Assembly: GCA_023055505.1 (NCBI GenBank)
Contig: JALIRH010000010.1
Coordinates: forward strand, 6,508,501 to 6,572,500
Reading direction: 5' to 3'
DNA: 64,000 nucleotides
DNA from: Callipepla californica brunnescens
Taxonomy: Eukaryota > Chordata > Aves > Galliformes > Odontophoridae
The position numbers were made by a program, and so were the translations under genes. Shown piece by piece: positions 48,820-62,200 of this stretch (positions are counted from its first letter, which is position 1; every line of letters starts with the position of its first letter). Below the pieces are notes generated by a model. That model did not search any database. It was not told the DNA's origin and worked only from the letters and a program-made list of their open reading frames with translations.

Positions 48820-49439
48820 GCATCCAAGAGAACTGGGACTCACTAAACAGTAGTCATCCTTTACACATATCTGCAAATCTGGGACAGGCAAAAGACTGTG
48901 TTTTGGATCAAATCCCTGCCAGTTAATAGATTGGTAGTAGAGATGGGATGCTTTTGAAGCTCTGACAAAACTGACTTTAATAGCTGTATTTGCATGGTTC
49001 TCTGGTGTTCCCTTCATTTCCAAGGGCTCTAACATCAGTGGAATTAAATTATTAGAGAAGTTTGTTTGCACATTTCAAGCAAAACCTCAAAATTTAATTT
49101 GTTAAAACAAGTCCACAGAGAATTCCTTTTGAAACAACAAAGGGAAATGTTACAAAATGCTTCATCCAAGTTCTTTCTTTGTATGATCATAAAACCTAAA
49201 TATTTTTAATTTCTTTACTTTTTAATGACTTAACCAAACAATTTCTCATACTTTGCCAAATTCTGAGCAGTTTTATGAAGAGGGTATAAGAAGTTGGGCA
49301 GTAGATCTAACAAAATATTAAGGAAATAATATCTAACTAAATATTAAATAAACTCCCAAATAGAGAATCTCCTTCTCAACTCATTTATTTCACACTGATT
49401 TTCTGATACTGAAACAGAAGGTGGCTGGTTATAACATGA

Positions 49440-50000
49440 ATGTTATTTTTCAGCACAGAGCAAATGCTTTCATGTTATGCTTCACAGTGCTTTGCACAAA
49501 GACCAGCCCTGTACGTTGTGCTGTATCACAGGAAATGCCATTGTTAAATATTGTGTCAATAAGACTACGTATTTATGAAGCCAAATTATAAATTGATGTG
49601 ATCTATCATAATAGCTCTGGCATGTCAATGTCTGCATACAATCTGATCCATTACAGGATGATACTGTGTCAATCACAGTTGTTCAGGAGTTGTCCAGAAT
49701 CTCTGCTAAGTTTCAGTCATTTATCTTCAATTGCATTAAAAAGGAAAGGCTAACATGTTAGCAGCATATTAAATTATGCTTGTAAGAAATACAAAGAGAA
49801 AATAGGATGCTGTGCACAGAAGCATTTTCTATTTTGCATGTTACCAGTAAGCTGATACCTTTATTTGTCTGCAAAACGTTAATGCGCTTTAAAAACGTAT
49901 TGGGATTCTTTTGACAATGCTGCAAAGTATTTCATTTACACTTCATCCTATCACATAAAATTAAAAGCTCTACAGAGACATACAGCTTAAATATTATAAT
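49440..50000. promoter_or_regulatory. Candidate conserved non-coding block
   Basis: Some 560 bp with few simple repeats and scattered CpGs kept in an otherwise CpG-poor area (for example 'aaaacgttaatgcgc' near 49875). It holds many homeodomain and POU-like cores, such as TTATGAAGCCAAATTATAAATTG near 49574. Texture resembles vertebrate developmental enhancers. Not proven. Confidence 0.22.
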
Positions 50001-52001
50001 AAAATACAACACTTACAAATGAAATTATATCTAATTTGACTTTAGATATGTGTCCCATATCTTCTTAATGGTTTCCTGAAGACCTCTGAGTTGGTAAGTA
50101 GTGCATTTGAATGGGATACATGTCTTCAAATATTGCAGAAAATTCAAGTGTGAGATGTCACGTACTGTAGCAAATTTGCTACAATACCTAGGCACAAAAG
50201 GGTGAGTTAAGGATGGACTGTCAGCATGAAGGTCATGACCTGCAATGGAAGTAATGTACAGATCTAGAGCACTAATGAGGGAAACAATGACTTCCACAAT
50301 AATGATGCGCAATGCTGTATAACATCCCATGTATTCCTGTATAGCCTGTAAATGTCACAGGCCTCAGCTAGAAATCAAAATTTCCTTGCTTTTGATGGCT
50401 TGCCTTCAGATGTTTGGTGTGTTTTGTAGCTGAAGCTATTGCTATATTTTATGTATAAGCCATTCCAGGAAGCTATCATTGCACTGATGCAACGTCATGA
50501 GCATTACTCAAGACAGTGAAGTGCTCATTGGTTTTGCATAAGTTTCAGAGGCCAAAAAAAAAAAACAGTTTAGAGCTCTAATTCTGAAAATTGCATTAAG
50601 TTTATTTATTTGTGCTCTGATAAGATTTTTGCATGTGCTTTAGGAAGTATGTTCATTACTATTTGAACCAAATACTTAGGTATTGTTTATGTTCTCAATG
50701 TTATATTGATTTGGGGATATTCTGTTACTAGAAACGTACTTCTGTCCAATCCTCTGTGTTGTAAAATAGGATTGTCTTTAGCATAGAGTTAAAGAAACTT
50801 TAGTTTCCATGCTCCTTAAATTACTCTTGATTGCTGACAAAAAACTTCAACGATTGGAAATTTCACAAACACAGGAACATCATTTTTCCAGTTCCTGTAT
50901 TCATTTTGCTCTACACTGGAGCAGAACATGTAAGCTTTGTACTGAGGAAAGCTGGCATTCATTGTGAACTGTATCTGTACTTGAATCGGAAGAGACATTT
51001 CAGAAAGTACTCTACTTTTGTGAGGAAATTTCACTTCCAACTGTTGCTTACAAACTAAGATGAAAAGACGTCTATCTGAAAAACCTTGGCAGGTACCAAT
51101 ATTTCCAAGTACAGTCTCAGGTGTCCAGCAAAATTGCTTGAGATTCAAGCTGTATTCCTATGATTTATTTAAAAATACACAAAATCAGAAACATGCAAAA
51201 GATCTACAGAATCCTGTGAGTAAACATCAACTTTGCAATCATTTTGAGAGCTAAAACCTACAAGAAGCAAGAACCATTGTGGCAGAATATAATTGACAGT
51301 CTGTTAAGGGATACTGAAAAACGGTCTGGAAATAGAAAAGGAACTAACTTTCAGCTTTATCAAGTGTGATGCTTCAAGGTCAGAATGAAATTCAGTGATG
51401 GGCAGCACAAAGATGCTTGCACGGCAGGTGCCCTGGTCAATCTATAAACTCAGAGGCCATCAGTCTCTGCTTATGCCAGCCTGCATTTTAATCAGAAGGA
51501 AAAATATGTGGCACAGTTAAGCATGCTTAGTGGTTTCCAATCAAGCAGGTCCCGAAACCCGAATAACAAAAATGCTTCAAAGGAATTTTGAGGCACGACA
51601 GGAATACCTACACAAGTATCGTCAGATGAAAATTAATTTAATTGCCTAAACATCTCAGATTAGGTATTTCATTCCTTATTTACCAGAAAAATGTAAATTG
51701 ATTCTTATAAGAAACTCAGACCTTCACTTTTATTTGCCCTTTTAAATTTTGTCTTACACAAATGACAAAATGTGTATGCTGTATTTGTGAACACATTTTC
51801 CTCTTAATTTGTTTGCTCAGTACCATGTGTTATTTTGCCTGGATCTGACTGGTAATACGCTAAATGTGGTCTGATTTGAGGAAATTTGAGGGTGGTAGCC
51901 AATTGAAAACACAACACTGACAAAAAAGTAAGCGTAGGAGGAGTCAGAGAAGTAGAGAGTGGTTCAGAATTAGAGAAATCTTAGGGTTTGGAGGTTTTAG
52001 C

Positions 52002-52022
52002 TTTTTTTTTTTTTTTTTTTTT
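52002..52022. repeat. Poly-T run
   Basis: About 21 uninterrupted T. On the minus strand a poly-A, with no recognisable retrocopy next to it. Confidence 0.88.
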
Positions 52023-53072
52023 CTCAACGGAAAAAATATTTCATGAGTCCAGTACTCTTCATTGACTTTATGCAGAGAGAAAACAAGGAAAAAGCAACTC
52101 AGCTGAATATCTTTTGCTGTGATCAATTACAAATTTGAATCCAGAGAAATACAAATGTAACAGCAAGAATTACGTAAGAGAAAATGATGTTATCATGCTC
52201 TGAAGCATGATGCATTGAACAGCTTAGTGCTCAGCTGATTCTTTCCCCCAAAGCATGCTCTCATGTATGATCTCCATAGAAGATGGAGTTTCTCCAGCTC
52301 TTGTGATATTCCTTCCTCTCTCTCATCTTCCTTTCTTTCTTCCATCTTTACCTTTTGCTGACTTTCAGACATGGGATTTTTGTGGTAATGGCTATTTCTT
52401 GTTCACTCAAAAATATAAACAAATATGTAATTAGTACCTGAATGGGAAGACTGAAATGTCCACAGATATCCTCTAGATTACCTTACTTAGATGCTTTAGC
52501 TATCCCAAATGTGCCTGGTCTTTGAATGCAAATGCGGTAAATTCAGGATTTTTTCAACGTATGTAACTTGTTTTCCATGTCAACAGCACAGTACAAGCTA
52601 GATGCTGTGGTGTTTCTTGAAACTATCAACTCAGTGGATGTGTACTTCACCAAAATGGATTACACTCAGCAGATATACCTGGGATTTTCAGATGTGCCAC
52701 TGCCTAGTCAGGGGTAAAGCAGCTGCTCTTTTAACAATGAAGGGCATGCAGACAGACATCTTTGAACATACGTTCTAAGTCACAGATTTTTCCTAGGCAA
52801 GATTTCCAGACAGAAAAGGAGACAAAATCCAGGTCTTCATCTGTCCTAATCTGCACCTCGCCATTGCTCAGCGTGATGTTAAAAGCCAAGTGTCTTTTGA
52901 AGCTAAAAGAGCTCAGCTTGCTGCACAGACAGCTTCCTCTCCAATGCATAAACACAGCCTCCTACACTAATTTTTTTTCACTGTGAAATATATGTAAAAT
53001 ATGTAAGACATAGCTGTGCCTGCTGCATCCTATCAATATTATCTGCCAAATTTCACAGTGAGAGTTTGGAAG

Positions 53073-53100
53073 CATTCTATGATCACATTCTATGTGATCA
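53073..53100. other. Palindrome within a short tandem duplication
   Basis: CATTCTATGATCA is followed by CATTCTATGTGATCA. The junction makes an exact inverted repeat TGATCACA-TTCTA-TGTGATCA (53080-53100). This looks like a slippage duplication that created a hairpin. Confidence 0.6.
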
Positions 53101-55084
53101 TACAGGTTCATTGTTCAGAGATGAATTTATTAGTTTCCTGACATTTATGGCAAAACGTATCACAGATGTTGTACAACAATGTTATGATAACACAGAAGTG
53201 AAGAAACTTGAGATTCACTAATATATCCTTGCCTGTAGAGAATGGTTTTTAAAGGCAGCAGAAAATTCTAATTCCTATTTCCTGACAGTCCAGCCTCTCG
53301 CACAGTAGAATTTCCTCATTATAGTGCTGGCTTGCCTTACACCATGTGTGGATAATTTACTATAATGATACAGAAATAATAAAGCTGTTCCATACCTATA
53401 ATAACAGATACTATTGTAATGGTGTGCAAGGGAGCTATTTTCAAGTATTGTATGCTTATTTTTCCTAATTTTTGCACTCTCATTACCATAGGGCATTCTA
53501 CTTTATCTTTTGTCTATCATATGATATAAAGACACCGCTTATTAACAATGCTTTCATAAGTGTACATTGCTCCTTATGTAAATGTACTTTGTATGTAACT
53601 TTTCTCAAATGGTGGTGAAAATGATACATATGAATTAAAAGCCTTCTATAGCACTTTGAAGATAATGGTCAAATAAAAAAGTTGTAAAAGGAGCAAATAA
53701 CCCTATGAAAACCCTCTTAGTCATCCTAAGAGGTCTTGAGTGCACTATATGCAACTGCAGGCCAACCCACCAGAGATAATAAATGAGAAATTCTGAGCGC
53801 TACTGAACACTGTGCATGTTTTCCCAGTGGATCAGGGCATAGTTTGTTAGCACAGGTGTTCTTGTAATTGTGATTCATTGGGGTAAATGCTCAGAGCTCC
53901 ATGGCCTTCTTCTACTTCCGTCTTCTCCTAAGGGTGTATTGATCTGATCAGTGCTGACCTGCACTACTGGTGGTAACAAGTAAGCCTAAACAGATGGGGG
54001 CTCTATTCAGATTCTAAAGGTTAAAACACACCCCTATAAAATATTAAAAGGTATATTTTTTTCAAGTGCACAGGAATTTCACAGCACAAATTGCAAAGAC
54101 TTTCTAGAAATTGTCAACTCTAAATTCCACATGTGCTTTTTGAAAGTCTCTACCTAAGGCATTTAAGGCCTGGAGACTATATAGGTACCATTCATCTCAG
54201 TTTCATAGAAACCTGTAACATAGTCTTTGTATAGACTTATCAGGGTTTTTTGTTGCGTTACTATTCTGATGAAAACAATATTTTCTAGAAAACCTTTTTT
54301 TTTTCTTTTTTTTCTTCTTCAAGGAACTTCTGGCACAAGTAGGTTTTCTTCAGGGAAATCCAAGTGACAGCTCTTCATCTGCTTATTTGGATAACTTTTT
54401 ATCAACTACATTTTCCGCCTTGAGGCTAGGAAGTTACAAGTTGTCCAAAAGAAGAATTTGTTTTCAAGGAATTTTCAAATTCCTTTATCCAGAGTAGGCC
54501 CTTTTCCCTCTCCTCTCCAACAAAAACACTGTCAAAACATGGCTATTCAGGCATATACAGAGGCTCATGTACATACTCCTATGCACTTACCCACAATGGT
54601 ACAGACACACTCAAATGTTGGTATCCATATAACTCTAAGCCAAGTTGATTTCATCTAGCTGTTTGAATGGAAAAGAATCTGGAACAAGATGTCCAGTTCT
54701 TGAAAAATCTCCTCTTTCATCTGCTGCCCTTATATTCCACTTCTGTTCCGAGAACTTGAAGAAGAACCAGCAAAATCAACCGTTAGAGTTAAAAGTTGAT
54801 CACATTCCTTGTAACCTGCAATTAAGGTGGCCTGTTGTAGCCTCTTCTTTAAAGTTCGTGTTAAGGCCTCTCTGCTGCATACACTGCATATTAACTGAGT
54901 TCCGTGCCTGGAATGGGGGTATTTGGGGTGCTGTCCTGTACAACACCATATGATAATGTTATCCACAGTTTGTATCGTGCTTTCCTAAAGATTCTTTGGG
55001 TAGAGCTGCAGGGATTTATGTTTTTTTTTTATTATTATTTTTCAGTTTCAGTCTAAAATAAATATACAATAAGCTTTACATCTG

Positions 55085-55099
55085 AAAAAAAAAAAAAAA
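55085..55099. repeat. Poly-A run
   Basis: About 15 A. About 25 bases upstream are 'aaaataaatatac' strings, which can pass as polyadenylation signals, but no transcript body is recognised. Confidence 0.75.
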
Positions 55100-55199
55100 G
55101 AACCATACTTTGTAAATATGTTCGTATTTTCTCTTTATATTTTTCTCTACTGTAATTAAGTTATGCATACAGTATATTATATATAGTGTGATGTCAACT

Positions 55200-55600
55200 A
55201 ACATCTCACGTTTCTGGAATGCAACATTTGACCTTTACTTGGTCAAAACATAGTCCCTGGCAATTAACTGCTTCGTAAAAGAGTATGATTACGGGTGATG
55301 TCTGTTTATGACAATGAAAATATTTCTGTTTGCTGAAATGACTGATTCACACCCTTATATAAAGCATGCACAACCTCCCGTGCTTTTAAAACAGTCCATA
55401 TGATCCACTGACAACGAAAAATGATTTATTGTGAAATAGTATTATAAGTAAAGAAATATCCTGTGAGGATACAATAATTGTGTCCATTTTCACATTCCCA
55501 GTGCTATGAAATAATAAAATGCTAATGTATGCAAATTATGCATGCTCTTTGATGCATGCTTAAAAGGAACCATTTGAAAAACAGAGGTACCTTTAGTAAA
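55200..55600. promoter_or_regulatory. Candidate conserved non-coding element with octamer motif
   Basis: Contains ATGCAAAT (55529-55536), the exact POU octamer, beside two copies of ATGCATGCT (55538-55546 and 55552-55560). A TTTATTG Hox/CDX-type core and an ATTTGACCTTTACTTGGTCA stretch are upstream. CpGs are retained (ctcacgtttc, cttcgtaaaag, attacgggtg). Motif-based inference only. Confidence 0.25.
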
Positions 55601-56089
55601 GGATTGCCAGTGGTCACTGAATTATTGTTTTCTGTTTATACTTGGCATCAACCTTAATGTTCAGTTTAATTTTTAGAGGTTGTGCATCCACCTGTCTATT
55701 AACTGACAGGGTAAGCAAATATGAGATCCTGATGGGTTAAAAAAATAATCCTTGAATTCAAAATAAATTCCACAAGGAAATCTTGGAAAGAGAAAACAAA
55801 CATTGCCCCCAATAGGACAGTCACTATGACTTGAAGAAAGGAAAATTGAAATACATGAAAAATCAATGAGGTAATAATTAAATTGTGGAGCCCACAGTAC
55901 AGTGGCCAAAGCTCAGCATGCATTTGTTAATGTATACTGGGAACTGGGGTAATCAGCAGCTAAAGGAGAGCGAAGAGTGTCTGTCATCCTGAAGCTAATT
56001 TCATGATCAGACTCTTTAAAATCACATACCTGCTCCAATATACAGGGATATTTATAGGAGGTTAAAGATACAAATTAAAGTCCGGGAGA

Positions 56090-56330
56090 CTATACATTCC
56101 CGATTACCCAGCATTCTTAAATCAGCCCCTCTTCATTCTCGCACCTGGGCCTCAGCTGCAGCATAGCTGTCATTTACGCTATCCATGGCACAGGATTGAT
56201 GACAGTCATTCGCTGATGAAGCTGTATACATCATTTCTGTCCAGGCTGCACTGGCCAGATGGACCCTGACCATCCATCGCCTGTCAGGGACGCATCTGTT
56301 CCCACTCCTGCTAGGGGTACTAACAAGTCA
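56090..56330. promoter_or_regulatory. Candidate conserved non-coding element, GC-richer
   Basis: A 240-bp island of higher GC with several retained CpGs ('attctcgcacctgggc', 'tttacgctatcc', 'cattcgctgatg', 'ccatcgcctgtcagggacgc') in AT-rich DNA. It shows no repeat, no open frame of note and no splice-bounded exon. Could be an enhancer or a non-coding exon. Confidence 0.25.
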
Positions 56331-56423
56331 TTGGCTTTCCAAAAGGACAGTGTCAGCTGGATAGGGCACAGCATAAAAACTGTTATTGTTGTTCTTATTT
56401 TTTAATAAGGTTTCCATAGTAGG

Positions 56424-56461
56424 TTTTGTTTGTTTGTTTGTTTGTTTGTTTGTTTGTTTTT
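56424..56461. repeat. (GTTT)n microsatellite
   Basis: About eight tandem GTTT units, uninterrupted. On the minus strand it reads as repeated Lys-Gln-Thr-Asn codons. Confidence 0.93.
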
Positions 56462-58657
56462 AATGTGAAAATGATTATTTCCACTAACTTTATAAAAGAA
56501 TTTGCAAAAATCCTTCATGCCGTTGCAAATACTTTTTGAAGTCAAAGTATAGAGTGCCTGGCAGGTGTTTCTGGTACATGTTTGTTTCTTCAGACAGACT
56601 GACTGCTGGGCTAAGAATTTATATGATGCTACTACATGGTAATCTATTGTTTCTCCCAAAACCTAAAAATATAAACAAACTTCTTTGGGCATCTAGCATT
56701 ATCCATTAACATTTTTCATGTGGAATATCTTTAATGGGGATAAAACTTTCCGTCTCACTGAAATGAAGGAGCAGTGAAGAAATATTTTACAGTTCAATCT
56801 ACAGTGTAAACATAGCCATCAGTAAGACAAAAACAAGCTCCTGAAATGATTGTTTTCAGCAGTGGACCTTATTCACCCACACAAAAACGCCTTTTGCTGT
56901 AGATACAAAATGAGTAAGAATGTTATTTTGGGTCAGAGGCTGTAAAGAGACCTATTCACAATTCAGATATATTCTCATCTTCCCACTGTCTTCAGACTAA
57001 CGTGTTCATCATGTTATGGCTGTTCTGTTGTAGTTTCTGTTCTACTGTATGAGAATTTGCCCAGGACTGTTTTGTTGAGTGCTCTTTCAGTACAAATGAG
57101 AAAGTTGTATGATATTAACTTTCCAAAAGGCATTGAAGTGGAACGAAAAACATGTTGTTGTTCTGAACAGCAGATGACAATATGGATGGTGGCACCATGA
57201 GGGCAGATCCACTTCACTCAGGAGGACCTCTTCCTTGCTTGATGATGAGGAAAAAATGTTCAGCACCTATTAGATATCCTCCACAGGTGATCATCTAGTT
57301 TTCCTCATTGGCTTTTGTGGATTAATGACCTCTCTTGAGGTCCTCCTTTGAGTAGTGTGACATTTGATGACTTCATATCTCACATGTGCTACTCATGAAT
57401 TTGGCAGTTATTCACAAAGGAGCCAACGAGCTAAGAAAACTTGAGAACTTCAGTGGCTCTTCAGTTATTTAGGAATAATGATTCCTCCTCAGTATTTGTA
57501 TTTTTTTTTCTCTTTTATGTAGAATGAAGTTTAAAACTTTTCAAAATGAAAGTAAAAATTGTTATCATCTCTAGCCTTTTTTTTTTTTGCCTCTAAGTTT
57601 TAAACTTATGTTGTGTTTAAGAGATAAACAGTAGAGATACAGTAAAAATACTTTGCTTGATTGAATATGATTATTTAACTTTTCCTGTTAAAATGCATTT
57701 CTCATACATAAAAATGCAAGAGATTTTTTTGAGAGTAAAATATAGAGCTTTGGTCTTTCAAAAAAAATATATATATAGTAGGAATTTCTACTACTTGAAT
57801 GAAAATAATAACAAATTATATTTTGAATTTAGAAAGAAATGTTTTTACGTTTATCTGTGTTGTTTTTTTTTAAGTTTGGAAAATTGTTATCTGTGTAGCA
57901 AAGGAACTTTTGAACCATTGAATTGTCCTTGATGAGTAAGAGGAAGTCTGACTTCACAGTAGTGATAAATTATCCAGTCTGTTTCTGAAATAGTGCTGGA
58001 TGGGCTGTAATTCTGCAGTCATTGTATAAGGTATGAGTTTGGAATGCATGGACAGTGTAGCTTACAGGAGGGTTGAATAGAGCAAAGACTGAAGATCATA
58101 GTGGAAGTTAGACAAAGGCCATCAAAACAAAACCAGGCATAAACCCCCAGCAGTTCTTGAGAACAAATGACAACAGTTGGATGCTGGACATGCTCTGTGA
58201 TGGTGCAATTCTCTGATACACGTCAGTTCTGTGAATTGTTTCCTGCAATATCTTCAGCTATTAGATAAAAAAGAGATAATAGTGGCACGACATTCACAAC
58301 ACTTGCAAAGCATACACTGATATTTAATGTCTGCTTTTTAAAATTCTGTTACTGTGACATTTTATGCAGATGGTTTCAGGCTTAGATTTTTTTTTTGTTA
58401 CATTTCTTATGGATGTACTTGAAGAATTTTTGACTCAATATATTACTTGTTTGGTGGCCACTAGCAGTATAATGTGAACTGCGGTATTACTGAAACTCTG
58501 TAAAATTTCTCCTCAGAACCTTCTGACCTTGTACATTTAGAGCCAGAACACGAGTTCTTTTGAAATTCTTTTGGGTGCTAAGAAATTGCAAAAGGAGCCA
58601 AGGCCATTTGACCGACCTCATGAAGATCTGGGACAAGTGAATTGATTATTGATGAGT

Positions 58658-58666
58658 GGGGGGGGG
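58658..58666. repeat. Poly-G run (9)
   Basis: Nine consecutive G, notable only because G runs are rare in this AT-rich window. Confidence 0.8.
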
Positions 58667-59246
58667 AAGAAATCTAAATGAAATATTTTGTTTCAATAGA
58701 GATTCTTTTGCTTGAAATCACCCATTTGATTCATTTTCTTTGCCATATTATTATTTAGAATAATATTTCAATACTTCAAAACAAAAAACTTTTTCATATA
58801 TACATATATAAAATCTTCATCACCTTGTATAATAAAAACAAGTTCTTCAGGCTTTAACTTTGTATGTATCCATGTAACAGTGTAAATGAAATATTACCAC
58901 ATGAATAATGATATACAGTATAAAAATAAAATAGTTAACATAGGTATTTAGAAGTACTGTCCACAAACAGATCTAAAAACAAATAATAGAGGAAACTGAG
59001 AAGGGCCTTTGAGAAATTTTGTCACAGGACAAGTATTTTAACATGTATCCAGACATAAGTTAGTGTGTTCCCATGGGTACAATGGCACTGACAAGTCTAA
59101 AAGAAAAAGGAAAGAAACACATCAGTTCTTTCATGACGATAAAATAGTTGATTATTATCTCTTATATTGATAATGCTATCATATTATATATGTTTAATGC
59201 TGATAACTTAAACTCCACTTTATGGTTCTGTCTGAGAAACACAATT

Positions 59247-59262
59247 AAAAAAAAAAAAAAAA
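59247..59262. repeat. Poly-A run
   Basis: Sixteen uninterrupted A following 'acaatt'. Confidence 0.85.
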
Positions 59263-62200
59263 GGATTTTCCCACTTATTTCAGTTTATCTAGTACAATAA
59301 AAGAATAAATTGTACAGGCTCAATTCACACTTATGTCCAATAGTCAAGAAATAAAAGCAAAGTCTTGGCCATATTTCAAATTCCTGCTTGATTATATGTC
59401 CATCAAAGGGCAGATCCTACACCATGTGTAAGAGCCTATGTGCTGTATTTAAACATCAGAAAGGCAGAATACCATGTGGAGCATGTACCCACCGAGCCAC
59501 ATAGAAGATCCACAGGATACAGAAAGGCACATATGTGAAAGTAAAAAAGATCAAAACAGGATCTCAAATGCCATATAACTTCATTTTGAAGCCCCTATCA
59601 ATTAGTAACAGTTCATTTTTAACAGCTACAGCCTTACCATGCAAGCCACAAAGCTTCAGCTTCTGAATTCCCACATAGACAAAGATTGTTTGAGTAGATT
59701 TACCTTGGTAATGGCAATTTGCAATATATCTGGGAATGCTGACACTTCATTCCAGGATTAGACACTGAACTCAAGGTTATGATTTCTTCACAGTGGAAGC
59801 TGGGCTAGGTTTGGTCATTATTTTCACAAAACCTTGTCAAGAATAACCCAGATTGCTGGTTGGTGGTAGTCTTAGTGGGTGGCATCCTACCTTCAGAAGT
59901 ATATATATACGTATAAAAAACAACATCACATCACCAGCTCTGTTGGATTCTAACGCAGTGTTGAGATATAGAGAGGTTGAGAATCCTGCCCAAGTAAGAT
60001 GTTAACATGTCAAATAATAACTTTCTGTTGCATATTTATGGGATAACTACGTAAGTCTGGACTTTGTTAAAAGCAAATTGTAATCTGTCACCTGTGCAGC
60101 AGAGTTGAGGAAAATAATTAACATTTCACTCAAATGTAATACTAAGAGGTATTGTAGGGTAAAGTATGAGCTGTACCAGTCTCAGGTCCTAGGGACCAGT
60201 AGTATTTTTACCTAGAAGCCTACAACGGTGAATGATATGTTAGAAGCTAAAGATAAAATTAAACTTCATGTGATTCATAAACTTTTTGCTTTCAGTGCAC
60301 CTTTAAGTGGTTTATAAGTGCTTATTTTCTTTGTTTTCTTGTCAACATTGTCTCAGATAATTTCTGAGCACTGAGAAGTGAGTGATGCGACACAGCAGCA
60401 TGAAAGTGATTTAGGTTGTGAAAATGAGCAGGTACGTGACCAACCTTGCTGGCTGCTGAAATTCATGTTTCAGACAGCCCTTCCAGAATCTAAAGAGGTG
60501 CCTAAGGCTGAGATGTTTAACAAAGTCTGAAGTGCAGAAGACGTAGTTTGACTCAGTTCCAAGAAGCTGGTGCCTTTTGACAACACAGTTGTAATAGTTT
60601 GAGCCAGTGTGTAACAGTTACACTATTTCTCTTATATTTGCAAGAAGTAAGGTTTTACCATACCATCAGATCAGTTTTAAAACATTTCAGGATACTTCCT
60701 GGGATAAAATAAAGTGTTTTGCATTTGATTTCAAAACCATGATGAACAATTAAATCCCACAAGCTTTCATCATGCCTCCGGTCTCTGAAAGAAATTCTGT
60801 ATGAGGACTTCGTGTGTATGGCTGTTCTTGTACATCATTAGTTTACCAACACTGTCATGAACAGCAAACCACCCTTTGTGGAGATCTGCTGGTTGCTGCA
60901 TACATTGTTACTTGTTAAATCTGGTAGTGTCAAATTGGAAATTAAAACATTGTGCAGTATTTTAAATCTTTAGGAAGGAAATACTGTTAACAACGAGTCT
61001 CAGAGATTTTAAGTATATACAGAATTCCTCACTTCGTAAGCTGCTCTGATAGAAGCACTGAACCTCGTTAATGGAGGAAATTTAAACCTAGCATCTTCTC
61101 ACCTTGCATAAAAGACGTTTCACCACCTTTCAAAAGAGAGTTGCAAAAATAATAACATATTAATACTTAATTGGAACATAAGTTCGTATCTATGATAATC
61201 CTGAGTTGGTAATTTTAATTATTTCCAAGTAACTTAACTTTCCAAAATGTTACTGTATGTATTCTGAATACACATATAGACACACATTTATATAATGGCC
61301 TACATAGACTAGAACAGGTTAGCTGTTAGTTTTATGATACCATAAATCTGAACTACATACAGCATATAAGACATATAATCATTTGTTTTGACCAAAGTAG
61401 AAAAAAAAGTATGTGTATACTGTGTACAGACTTTTTTAAGTATAAGCAAAACTATTCTTTTACTTTATTGTAAGATACTATTCATATTTTGTTCCTTTTG
61501 AAGCTTAAATATGTACTCTGTTAAAGCATTTTTTAAGAATATTAAAATGCTCTGATTGGTAGTAATGCCTCAGAATAGTAGAGTAAATAGATTCTGTTTA
61601 AAAATGTTTCTTTTCTAATCATGATTTGACTGAAGAAAGACTGAATGGATGACTGTGAGTCCCTGGGGAGCACGAAGATTTCTCAACAAGCTGACCAAAT
61701 GAAGCAGCTTGGTTTGCTGACTTGAGAGAGCTGTAGTTTGAGGCTTGTGTGTTTTGTGTTCCAAGACTAGCCATCCTCGGGTTGTTATAATTATTAAGAA
61801 ATTGCTACCTATAGGTCCAGGGGCATTTTTTTAATACAGTAGATTCAGAGCCACCTATTTGACCTTGGCTGCTCTCTTTCTTACTACAAATATAAACTAT
61901 CGAGACTAAATCATAGACAACTTTTTCTTTCTTACTTATGTGATATAAAATTTGATATGGATTCTTCTCTAATGAAAGTAATTAAGTAATTAAAATTGAG
62001 AAGACTTGGAGGAGCCTGCCAGGCAAGCTGATGCTCCCTGAAAAATAAGTAACTTCTCAAACTTAGCAATTTAATTAAAGACAATAGAGAACACTTCTTC
62101 ATGAAGAGCTAGCTCTTAAAGATTTTTGTTTAATGCTCTCTGTTTCCCTCATTATGACACTGACCAGGCTGTAGGTAACAATAATGATCTAGTTTTTTCT

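Larger units (their letters stand above)
48820..55084. other. Unique AT-rich sequence without recognised transposons
   Basis: Contains a conserved-element-like block at 49440-50000, poly-T at 52002-52022, a near-duplicate palindrome at 53073-53100, an 8-bp inverted repeat at 52192-52211 and T-rich runs near 54293-54320. No exon, RNA gene or CR1 copy is recognised. Confidence 0.55.
55100..56423. other. Unique sequence with conserved-element texture
   Basis: Two blocks stand out, 55200-55600 and 56090-56330, annotated separately. No exon or transposon is recognised. Confidence 0.5.

Noticed and set aside
48595..49071. 158-codon minus-strand open frame
   Set aside because: Roughly half of it is antisense to the CR1 copy at 48195-48819, and the rest shows no family.
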